A stretch of 64,000 bases of DNA from assembly GCF_033807575.1 (NCBI RefSeq), contig NC_084708.1, positions 3,496,501 to 3,560,500 on the forward strand. Direction: 5' to 3'. Below are positions 55,000 through 64,000 of the stretch, piece after piece. Position numbers and translations under genes: made by a program. This DNA comes from Cydia pomonella (Eukaryota; Arthropoda; Insecta; Lepidoptera; Tortricidae). How positions within the stretch are numbered: position 1 is the stretch's first letter; each line of letters starts with the position of its first letter. Under the pieces are notes generated by a model. The model saw only the letters and a program-made list of their open reading frames with translations. It made no database searches and was not told the DNA's origin.

Positions 55000-56815
55000 G
55001 ATTAAAAAAAAGGCGCAATTGGAGATTTTTCAAATTAAGGGATCTTCTAGATATTTAGGGATTTAGGTTATTTCATTCGAACACTTGATTTTTTCTAAAA
55101 AAAATTAATTTATTTTACTACAATTGTTAAACAATACAATTACACAACTGTTGTTTTGTTGTTGTTACAATTTTTGTGGTTGTTAAGCATTGTCTTGATA
55201 CTTGCAATATAAAGAAATAAATCTCAACGTGACTCATTTCCTCTGAAGACCCAAGGACTGCCTCGGTATACCAAGTTATGTCGTATAAACAAGCAGATAG
55301 AACGCCGAGATTTAATTAGACAACGTCATTGAAGTCGCTTTTAACGCCGTCACCTCATCCATTCGAGAATTTTTAGCTAGTGTTGGTATCAGAACTCGCG
55401 ACATGAGTATGTTTTGAAGACCTCGAGTCAGGATTACGAGATTTTATACTTAAAAGAGTTTCCAACATATTAAAGGTTCTAACAATATTTTATAAATTGA
55501 AATAGATATAAGAACATTTTGTTGCTATAAAAAGATGAATAAAGATGATAGTCTAAGAGATTTTATAAACTGAAATAGTTACAAGAACATTTTGTGGCAC
55601 TAACGTGAGACACTTCATTCGGTTCCTGACTGTTTGTCTGATTTAATTTCTTGTCATTTAATTATTTATATAAGAATTCAAGGTTGGGAGACCCTTTATT
55701 TCTCTAAAGATAATTTAATGATCTTTTTTTAAATTTTATTTGATCTCTGATACTTAGAGATTACATCTTTAAAGAATTTTAGTATCTGTTGTTTGTAAGA
55801 AATTTGGCGGCTGAAGTAGTTTTCGCTTTACGACCCATTGCTTAATATGGTAACTTTATTAAAAGATCACGTTTGACAATAAGTTACCCACTAAGCATGG
55901 CGCTGAATAACGCCACCTAGTTCGGTTGTTAAACTCGGGGTTTTGATTTTCTTAGACATTTTACCTGTTCTACAGACAATAAATTTTTGATGAGAATTAC
56001 TTATATCATTGTACATTAATATATTCTAAAATAATTGGTTCGAGTGTGAGGACTCGAAAGGTTTATGTTTTTCCATCACTATCTTAAGCCCGCCTCGGAA
56101 CTTAAAACTTTATTAGCATTTCCTCCACTAACTAAGCTTTATTGTTCACTGCACTAATAGCTTACTTCGTCAATCCCTCCCACACATGCGAATCCCCACC
56201 CTAACACTTTAGCGGAGAGTGCATTTTGCATTACTGACGATATTTCGCGCTTAAGCCAAAGTAAACCCTGCTCTATATGGTAACACTTAAAGCTGGTATT
56301 ATTTTGTAAAGGTTGTTGTCGCAATAATCTGCATTCTTAATACAAGTGTTGAAAGTCTGCATTAGTGATGGGCAGGAATATTCGGAAGTTGCCGGCGATA
56401 AAGCAATGACAAAATCGCTGGCAACTCTAAAGTAAAAGCAAGTACCGATAATTGTGAATTAATTGAAAAGCACGGAACACGGCTTACTTTTTTATGAGAT
56501 ATCTCATCCACATATATATGTGCTTTTTCATGGCATTCATTTTTTATTTAAATGAGCATAGCATACCTAAATAAACATATTACACTACTAGTTACACACA
56601 TTAGTTACATTAGTTATTTGACAGTTGACAGATATCATTAATGTCATATAGTATAAAGATTCGTGCCCCCGATTGCTTATTTAAGTATAAATCTGTCACG
56701 TTACGCTTGAGCGCTGTCCACATCACGTCGTACAAAATTACTGACGACCCGTCTAAAAAACATTAACTTTATTGTGATGGAAAGTATTCATATATTATTA
56801 TTATTCTATATAACT
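55000..56815. other. No gene; weak local duplication
   Basis: AT-rich non-coding. An imperfect duplication is visible at 55489-55530 and 55562-55602 (ATTTTATAAA(T/C)TGAAATAG, AAGAACATTTTGT). Confidence 0.4.
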
Positions 56816-56818
56816 TTT

Positions 56819-57125
56819 GAACAGATTTTTCCCGCGGGACTTTCCCGGGACGAATAATACATAAACAACTCGACACGGCAAGAGTGTCGTTTTGTCTCAA
56901 AAACCCTTGCCACCGCAGGAAAACTCCATCAAGCGGGCGAGAGCTATGGGAAATCGAGACCGACGGAGACAAATCACAAGCCGTTAAAGAAGAGAAATTT
57001 TGACCAGTCTAAATTAAACAGATTATTTCCCGTGGCATTTTTCCCGGGAACGAAACATTTACAACTCGACACTAGGCTGCATCAGCAAAACTCAACGCGG
57101 CAAGTGTCGTTCTGTCTCTTAAATA
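56819..57125 (+). repeat. Imperfect direct duplication, about 200 bp offset
   Basis: AACAGATTTTTCCCGCGGGA...CAACTCGACAC (56819-56873) and AACAGATTATTTCCCGTGGC...CAACTCGACAC (57017-57070) are similar, each followed by GGCAAG(A)GTGTCGTT(T/C)TGTCTC. Palindromic CCCGGGA cores lie in both. Confidence 0.65.
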
Positions 57126-57129
57126 TTTA

Positions 57130-58374
57130 ACAGCTACGATAAATTCTAGCTTTGCAGTTGGAATTAAAATTTGATGTCCAGCTTGTGGAAGCTTGAGCAT
57201 TTTGCATATTTAAGGGAGTTGTCTCCATGAAGTAAGTGTAGTCGGGGGTCGATGCAATTCATGTAAATTATTACCTAATTGATGTACGAGTATACCGTTT
57301 TGTACAATGTTACCTCGTCCAATTTATTATCCCGAAACTTCACGGGTCAAAATTTTTTCTCTACGTCCTAATGATAATTTTTAGATATTTATAAGTGCGT
57401 TTACTTAACATATTTAAAGAAGAAATATTATTTTTTGAATGAATATTTTTAGACTTTTTGAATTGAATAAAGAACCGATGACTACAGTAAATATTTAACA
57501 AGATTAGCGTATTTTTGGTGTGAAAAATCTGTTACTTATTATGAATGCCTACTTTTGCGACTTATTTCTACTTCGCCATTTTTTTTAAAATATTTCGGAA
57601 CTTATTAGCATATTTTTTATCTTTTAATTAATTTGAATCTTTGGAAACACTGCATTACTTTGCCAGGAACTTTTTGTTTTACGTTTGTTGTTATGTTTAA
57701 TCTTATTAGTGTAAAATGAGTCTACTGTAACACTTATGTCTAAATGACAATCAAATGATAGGAACCTGATACTTATAGCCCAAGTTATACAATTCTTACC
57801 TACTTAACCTGCGGCCTTTTTTGATGGCCCATCAGGTGACCCTCACCGTCTAGCATGAGTTGCGTTCTCACCCCCAAGTAGAGGCAGAATCATCAAGAGT
57901 TCTACCTTATTTCGAACAAAATAAGAATGGTTTCCAAGTCCAATGCTAGTGTAACCGACGTACTTAGAATAAGTAACGTTTATTTCAGATCAAGCTTCAG
58001 AATAATACATGGGAATGTCTGAAAGGGTTTCGTTGATACTTATAATAGGTATACTCAATTTTTTTTATGAGGGCCAAAAAGACGGACATACCCTGTAGTA
58101 TCCCGCAAGATTTAAAGGTGACTTTTGGATGGCAAGGTTATATATCTATCTATACCAAACCTGCTAGCAAGAGATGCGTTCTCGCGCGCCACACCATACA
58201 AAGTCGCTCTTACTCTACGATTTCGCGCGCAACTACACTTTTCATGCTAGCAGATCAGTATTGAAAGCGCTCGCGAAATAACACAAAATCTGCTATGAAA
58301 TTATTATTTCCTTACAAACATTTTTGGAACTGTTCTATAGTGCCTTAGAACCTCATGAGCTTTTTTTGTTACAG
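57130..58374. other. Probable intron of the dpr-like gene
   Basis: Non-coding sequence upstream of the dpr exon. No recognisable Ig1 exon was found. CTGCTAGCA and TGCTAGCAG (58168 and 58245) form a small inverted repeat. Confidence 0.45.
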
Positions 58375-58502
58375 TACCATCAGCACGGATCCTCGGCGGG
58401 CCGGACCTGCACGTGGACATGGGATCCACTATCAACCTGACCTGCCTCATTCAGTTCAGTCCTGAACCACCCGCCTACATCTTCTGGTACCACGAGGACG
58501 AG
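58375..58502 (+). CDS. dpr-family Ig-domain exon (start of Ig2)
   Basis: A 128-bp internal exon with acceptor TTTTTGTTACAG and donor GAG|GTGAGT. It enters with two bases completing a codon and leaves in phase 0. Translation: PSARILGGPDLHVDMGSTIN, LTCLIQFSPEPPAYIFWYHEDE. This is the first half of the second immunoglobulin domain of the Drosophila dpr family: the STINLTC cysteine, the SPEPPAYIFW core and the tryptophan after it are near-diagnostic. Dpr proteins are neuronal cell-surface Ig proteins that bind DIP partners in synaptic matching. The preceding Ig1 exon and the following exon (normally starting INYDS) were not found within the window, so the flanking introns are long (downstream over 5.4 kb). 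Which dpr paralogue it is cannot be told from one exon. Confidence 0.93.
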
Positions 58503-58693
58503 GTGAGTGCTCTATGCCAACTACTCTATGCCCTGTGCCCTGAACTCTTCAATCTCTTGAACAATCCAGGGAAAAAACAGTGAATTTTTTCCACGTTCTC
58601 TTTTGTTGACAATGTCGACACGGAATTTACATCTAGTTAAATGTATTTACTTTTTTGCATTTGAAAATAATCGATCGCTACTAGTTTTTTTTT

Positions 58694-58772
58694 TGCGCAT
58701 ATTTTTATTGCTGTCAAGCCTATGATGCCAGCGGTTAATGCCATTCTGTGAGGATGACAGCAATATAAACAT
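58694..58772. mobile_element. Small palindromic MITE
   Basis: GCGCATATTTTTATTGCTGTCA and TGACAGCAATATAAACATGCGC form the arms of a 79-bp hairpin inside the intron. Confidence 0.7.
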
Positions 58773-59050
58773 GCGCGTGCGATAGATATAGGAAATGGGG
58801 GGTCAATGTACAAAATTCTTCGAGCTTAAAGTCCTTACTTTGCGATTGTTCAGAGCAGAAGAAAACGTCAAAAAGGCAAACATGGTGGCTTGCTAGTCCA
58901 CGCGATATAAAAGCACAGCCGTGTAAAAATCAAGTAGTCTTGAATGGTTCTACTTAACAGAGGTACTCTCACTCGTACTGCTGTTGATGCTGGCAGACTT
59001 CCAACTAGCCTGAGTCAGCATCAAAGATATGTTTATAGGTATATTATAGG

Positions 59051-59120
59051 TCGTGTAATTCACGAAGACGCCGTATTGACTCGTATTGTCGTGGTATTAA
59101 AGGTTAGATTTGACAAATCT
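59051..59120 (+). repeat. Short dispersed repeat
   Basis: GTGTAATTCACGAAGACGCC to TAAAGGTTAGATTTGACAAA, related to 37833-37912. Confidence 0.5.
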
Positions 59121-59553
59121 TAGAAGAAAACTCGTGTAGAGGAATATTTTGAAAATTTATATTAAAAATCGTATTGTTGAAATCTTAATTCACGATACTC
59201 TTTACGAGGCGCGCACAGACGGGTTCCATGCCATCTTGCGTAAGCGCTCAGCATCTTTAATGCAACGAGCGAGAAGCAGTCCCAACAGCTTTCTGAAAGT
59301 ATTATCCGATAGATGCGACTGTCGAATATGGAGGCACCTGGTAGTTGTGACTGGGCGACCTGTACGTTGTTTTGTTACTTTTTAGTTTAGTTTAGTTGTA
59401 ATTAGTAAATACTAACACTAGTTATTAGGTACGTAGCTTACATAAACTAACAAAATCTATGGATTGTAAAGATCTGAAATAAATGATAATTTAATTTAAT
59501 TTTAATTTAACCCCTTGCCGAAAGTATTTTTTTTTTTGAACTTTAATAGTCAA

Positions 59554-59632
59554 GGACAGAAGTGCCTGGCGTAAATTAATTAGGAGACCCGACCCCACCT
59601 AAAGTGGGAAAAGGCAAAGAAGAAGAAGAAGA
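59554..59632 (+). mobile_element. 79-bp LINE 3' end with target-site duplication
   Basis: GACAGAAGTGCCTGGCGTAA encodes the last residues of a LINE polyprotein (DRSAWRKLIRRPDPT, then stop), followed by GTGGGAAAAGGCAAAGAAG and a GAAGAAGA tail. A perfect 16-bp duplication GAACTTTAATAGTCAA flanks it (59538-59553 and 59633-59648). One of the shortest clean LINE insertions one could recognise by eye. Confidence 0.88.
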
Positions 59633-59649
59633 GAACTTTAATAGTCAAT

Positions 59650-60215
59650 AGAGTTGTTTATCATATTCGCCATATAAGGCTTCGTATATATTCGCGGTAA
59701 AGTGTTAATTCACCAAGAATAAAAAATACCCCACTATGGAATGCTGTTATACTGATCGAGATAACAATTTCTAAGAATGTAATTGTCTTATTGCGTATTG
59801 TATTATACCTACTTAAATTTCCAAAAGTCTACCAACATCTTCCATCTTTCATTTTATTAAAATTAATCATTTTCCCTGAAATTAAACACAAAATCTCAGA
59901 AATTGCATTCGATATTAAAAAACCATAAACATTCCTTAAATATTTTTCCTGATTGACAGATTTCAGAACACTCTTTGTCTACAATTTCAATCATTTCCCC
60001 CGACAAAAGACTCGTTTCCATAAAATTAAGCCTAATTGTTTTCCACGAGCGCCTTTCATTTCCATTAAGCAAGGAAGATAAGTTTCATTGTCCAGACCAA
60101 GGGTTCATCAGACTTGAAACGAACTTGAGACTGACACTAGTTTTATTTAACGACGCTCGGAGTTATTTCGGACGACTGGTTTTATAATCAAATAAAATAA
60201 TAAATACTAGACCGT
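59650..60215. other. Intronic, no recognised feature
   Basis: AT-rich. The frame at 59975-60187 is not accepted because it has no motif. Confidence 0.4.
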
Positions 60216-60365
60216 ACTCATATTGCTGGTGAGTAAGTTTGCCAGAGGTCAACGAAGGTGCGCAGTGTTAGGGTCGACAACGCGCATGTAGCATCTCTGG
60301 AGTTACAGGCGTACATAAGCTTCGGAGACTGCTTACCGTCAGACGGGCCATACGCTTGTTTACTA
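60216..60365 (+). mobile_element. Family A 3' block, opposite orientation
   Basis: GTTAGGGTCGACAACGCGCA, TCTGGAGTTACAGGCGTAC and CGCTTGTTTACTACCGACGT are the inverse of the block at 1110, 11328 and others. No A-rich tail follows. Confidence 0.68.
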
Positions 60366-60394
60366 CCGACGTGCAGCATGCCCTTAGTCTTTTA

Positions 60395-60530
60395 TCTTCC
60401 GATTTACATAAATATGTATACAAAATTTCAGAGCAATCGGAAGTCGGGAAGTGAGTCTTTAGCTTCCAAGATTTGCCCACTAACAGGGCAAGGCAAGTTA
60501 AAGCAAAGTAAAAGCTTGTAAAAAAACATT
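60395..60530 (-). repeat. Dispersed repeat, family D, inverted partial copy
   Basis: TTTCAGAGCAATCGGAAGTC and AGTAAAAGCTTGTAAAAAAA are the inverse of the 5' half of family D. Confidence 0.6.
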
Positions 60531-60574
60531 TATTGACAGGCAACAAAGGCTCAAATAGACATTTTACAAACATA

Positions 60575-60850
60575 TACATACATCATCATTCGCTTGCCCT
60601 TATCCCATTCATTTGAGGTCGGCGCAGCATGTCTTTTCCTTCCATTTCTTTCTGTCACCCGTCATCTCATCGTTCACTCGCGTTCGTTTCATGTGATCTC
60701 TCTCACACAATCCATCCACCGTTTCCTAGGTTTTCCTCTGCCGTTCCATCCCTCCACATTCATTCGTAATACCTTTCTCGTCACATGACTTTCATCCCTC
60801 CGCATCACATGCCCATACCACGCTAGGCGATTCGCTCTTACTTTTTCTAT
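60575..60850 (-). mobile_element. LINE 3' region remnant
   Basis: ATACATCATCATTCGCTTGC, CATTTGAGGTCGGCGCAGCA and CCCATACCACGCTAGGCGA are typical of the antisense of a non-LTR element in Lepidoptera (CATCATC simple tail followed by GGTCGG). Decayed, not a coding copy. The + strand frame at 60594-60788 is its shadow. Confidence 0.55.
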
Positions 60851-61120
60851 TATGACAAACATATACATACAATAAAATAATAATAATGTTGAAAATTAAG
60901 TAATGTTGGCGATACAACATTTTTTGCTGCGTCACCTATTCTGGTCTTCGTCAATCGCCAAAATAGCACATCCGATGTTCGGCCAGAAGTCCACGGTCAC
61001 GGTAGACTTCTGGGCGTCTTTCATGCAGCGGCGGAATTCGCCTTAGGGTCTGAGTTACACAATACACATACACTCTAGTTTCTATTGAACATCAAGTTTC
61101 TGTAGAACTAGTTTTAAGAT

Positions 61121-61510
61121 TGTTAGCTTAACAGTCTCTTGACGTGAAACATGTATTACATACACTTTTTTTTTTTTAGCACTTGGAGAGCCTTTACTCC
61201 TCCAAATCTTATTAATGGGTATTATTATCTTTCTTAGACCGTGGGGACCTTATACATCTTCTAACTTAATGTATTAACCGTGGAGACTATACGTCTCTGT
61301 AATATTGTATCATATACTTGACTTTGGATACATACTAGTTACGTATTCTGTAGCATTAGTTTATGAGACTGCTAGCTTAACAGTCTAGACGCGATTGATT
61401 TATTTAGTATACATTTCATTTTGACACTTGGAGAGACTTTACACCTCCAAATCTTATTAGTAATAGTACTCTGACATTGGGGACCTTTTACATCCCCAGA
61501 TTTAATATAT
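61121..61510. repeat. Degenerate series of five hairpins
   Basis: A segment beginning TAGCTTAACAGTCT (61127) is repeated at 61371. Within are small stems with similar loops: TTGGAG-AGCCTTTACTC-CTCCAA (61183), GGGGACCTTATACATC (61242), GGAGACTATACGTCTC (61282), TTGGAG-AGACTTTACAC-CTCCAA (61428) and TGGGGACCTTTTACATCCCCA (61478). AT-rich spacers such as AATCTTATTA separate the stems. Function unknown; a tandem repeat that kept its stems is the plain reading. Confidence 0.6.
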
Positions 61511-64000
61511 TTTTAACCATCTCTGTTGCATTTTAGTAATTATTTATTTTAAGATTATTATAAGTAATGTTTACCCAGGTATTGGCTGTTGTATTTATAA
61601 ATGTTTTTATGTATTTTTCATGTCACTATATGTTACTATAAACATTGCATTGACTTGTAAAAGAGCCCTTTACTTGTAGAATATTTTTTTTATTTGTTTT
61701 CTTTTATTTTATTGAAGGACCCTGCATGTACCGGGTTTGTATTTATTTAAAGTTTTGATAACACATTTGGATTATTAATGAAAGCCTTATTTCTTTGCGG
61801 TTCTGTGTTTAAAGTATACAAATATGTAAAAGCGAAGTAAATGCAATCGTTTACATACAGTGGTGTTGCAGCTATGCTATTGACTAAGAATGACTTTTCT
61901 AGATATTCTCTGAGTCTTTGATTATCTTATTTGAATATAATATAGAGTACTCATCGTATAAGCGATGGAGCATTATTTAAAGTTAAACATTTTTTTCTGA
62001 TTTTAAAACATTCACGTTATTTCTACTCAGAATAACGAGTTTTAAAGATACTTAAAGAATAAAAGTTGTACCAAAATTTCCATACATTTTCGTTTCTTTC
62101 ATTCCATTACCACTATACAACGACTTGAAAATAAAAATCTTGCTATACTTTTTTATTCTATTAGAATCTAAAAAGCTCGTGATTTTTATGTTATTTATAT
62201 ATAAAAATTTGAAAGAAAATATAAACTGATTTTGTCATGAACTAAAGAAAAAGTGACCGAACCCAGTGACAGAGGCCAGATTCGAACCGCCGTCCTCAGC
62301 TTTCCTGGACTTCTAGGCTACCCCGTTATGGTGGCACCCGTCCCGATTTGTCGAGTATATGCAAAATAAAATAGCTCAAGGACAAACCAAGCGAAGAGTG
62401 CATAATTTACATTCGACTGGCTTTAAGTCCGCTATATCGTTATGAGCTTCGAAAAGGAATCATATATCTGCATTTATCCTGGCATATATTACCGAAGTTG
62501 CTCATTCCGTACCATTCCAATTCTTACCGAGAAAGAGTCGAAAGAACATTTAATATATGAGTGGTCTCCAATATTCGTTGTTAATTTGAGTCATATGAGG
62601 TGATTTTTTTGAGCTTAAAAGTTAAATCTAGATTAGGCTGTTAAACAAAACGCCGACAGGTCTGGCCTAGTGGGTACTGACCCTGCCTATGAAGCCGATG
62701 GTCCTGGCTTTGAATAACACGTTTTGTCAGTTCCAAAAAAATGTACCTGGCTGCGGGCGGCCGATCGTTCTACATCATCCAAACGTGTTGTCTTTGAAAG
62801 AATTATAACATGAAATTCAACTTTAATACTACATTGTTACTTTGGTACGTGCCGTATACGGGAGCTGACTGCTAGGCATAAAAGAAACAAAGGCAGGTTT
62901 AACAGATTACGGTTTGCCCAAAAATAACACCTCAGAAAATTCAAGAAAGGTCAACTTGCACTGGTTAATCTATGCGAAGTTGAAGTCAATGAAATACATG
63001 GACAGGAGCTGGAGGTCGTAAAATTACTGGCGACGCCATTAAGAGGCTTATAGAGGTGATATTTTACGCGCAAACGAACAGTACCATCGAGATATTAGTT
63101 AGGTTCATATGAATAAAATACTCGCGTTTATTGTTCAAATGTCACGAATTGGTCCTGAGAAAACCTAACTCCCGCCTGTCAAAAAAGGTATGTCAAAACA
63201 TTCATTCGTGAAACAAAAGATGTGGACTTTTTGACAAGTAAAAATTAGTAGCCCAAATGTTCAATTTTCGTATAAACTAGTGACAATGTAAATTTCTAAT
63301 ATTAGTTCGCCATACACAGCCCAGTCAGAAAGAAATAGTGTGTTTTGAACGTCAAACTTCTATGAAATTTTTATTATTTTATTTTATTTATTTAGGTTTG
63401 CCAACAGGTAAAATACAAAAAATAATTATAAATGAAAGGTTCTATAGCTTGTCATTTATAAGTATTTTAATTTTAGTTGGTTCGAGTCCCTGGCGAGGCT
63501 AAAGAGTTTTAGAAAATCTTTGAATGCAGTTTTGTTTCTTTTTAAAAATAAAGGAATGTCTCCTTTAAGTAAAATGAGCCAACTTAAGGATTTAAGCTAG
63601 TTTCCCTCCAGGGCCCGACTTATCTTTCCACACTGTATACAAGCAAAGCAATTATGACGTATAAATAATACTTGCAATGAGTGTGCTATCTAAATACAGT
63701 ATAGTTGCAGACTTGGCTTCGTCTGACTCAAGCTTCTGGAAGTCGTGGAAAAGCAAGAATTTTCGAGTTAGCAACAATAAAATCCTTCTTCTAACTTGAC
63801 AACCTTTATTTTCTTTCACACACTAATCATACACGAACACAACAATAAATCATTTTGAAATGAATAATCTAGACGCAACAATGAACTAACAGTATTTCTT
63901 CGTCTTCTTCTTTTAAAATATGGCTTCCGTCAAATCTAGGATGATTTTGCCAATGTCAAGTTTCGTTGTAAGTACGGAAGGTGGAGGGAAGGAAATAAAT
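61511..64000. other. Intronic or intergenic, old SINE traces
   Basis: CAGATTCGAACCGCCGTCCT near 62278 is an inverted B box of an old tRNA-derived SINE. GGTCTGGCCTAGTGGGTACT near 62659 is the 5' head of an S1 SINE (62650-62722) whose body is missing. The rest has no recognised feature and runs to the window end. Confidence 0.5.

Larger units (their letters stand above)
58503..59537. other. Downstream intron of the dpr-like gene
   Basis: Intronic DNA. It includes the 58694-58772 palindrome and the 59051-59120 repeat. The frame at 59149-59385 has no motif. Confidence 0.5.

Overview
The window reads as insect DNA, most likely from a moth or butterfly (Lepidoptera). The only host coding sequence I can identify confidently is one exon of a defective-proboscis-extension-response (dpr) type immunoglobulin gene. 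It lies on the + strand at 58375-58502 with clean splice sites. No other exon of that gene was recognised, so most of the 64 kb is probably one or more very long introns or intergenic DNA. The sequence is AT-rich, and long open frames occur only in mobile elements. The dispersed repeat families (tRNA-headed SINEs, LINE 3' ends with TTT or GAA tails, repeats starting GGCCAAGTGCGAGTCGG, palindromic MITEs) are of the kinds typical of lepidopteran genomes.

Layout. 1-5 kb: SINE and LINE tails and a palindromic MITE that was split by a TTAA-flanked MITE. 6.2-7.5 kb: a decayed Crypton-like tyrosine recombinase gene on the - strand, with an intron, two frameshifts and loss of one catalytic box. 8-20 kb: MITEs, SINEs and a LINE fragment, with several insertions inside insertions. 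22.5-24.2 kb: an internally deleted P-element-like gene on the - strand, with part of a THAP domain spliced to a transposase C-terminus. 26.1-27.2 kb: a dispersed repeat containing a three-unit tandem array. 28.6 kb: a possible 5' exon. 30.6-31.1 kb: a long inverted-repeat element inside another. 32.5-33.9 kb: two LINE 3' ends, one with a 14-bp target-site duplication. 34.9-35.6 kb: a satellite of about 112 bp with a 225-bp dimer period. 37-45 kb: LINE and SINE remnants and largely featureless DNA. 45.6-50.0 kb: a young Ty3/gypsy LTR retrotransposon on the - strand. Its LTRs are identical, and one in-frame stop separates gag-protease from RT-RNase H-integrase. 50-58 kb: more repeats and intronic DNA. 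58.4 kb: the dpr exon. 59-64 kb: LINE scraps and a degenerate series of hairpins with similar loops.

The window is a layered record of transposition. Nesting gives relative ages at several places: a TTAA MITE inside a palindromic MITE, another MITE inside a second TTAA MITE copy, inner and outer inverted-repeat elements at 30.6-31.1 kb, and possibly an 11.9-kb segment that split one MITE copy. There is no CRISPR array, operon, rRNA gene or true tRNA gene. Promoter-like A and B boxes are seen only in SINEs. All family names come from recognising motifs by eye; no database search was possible.
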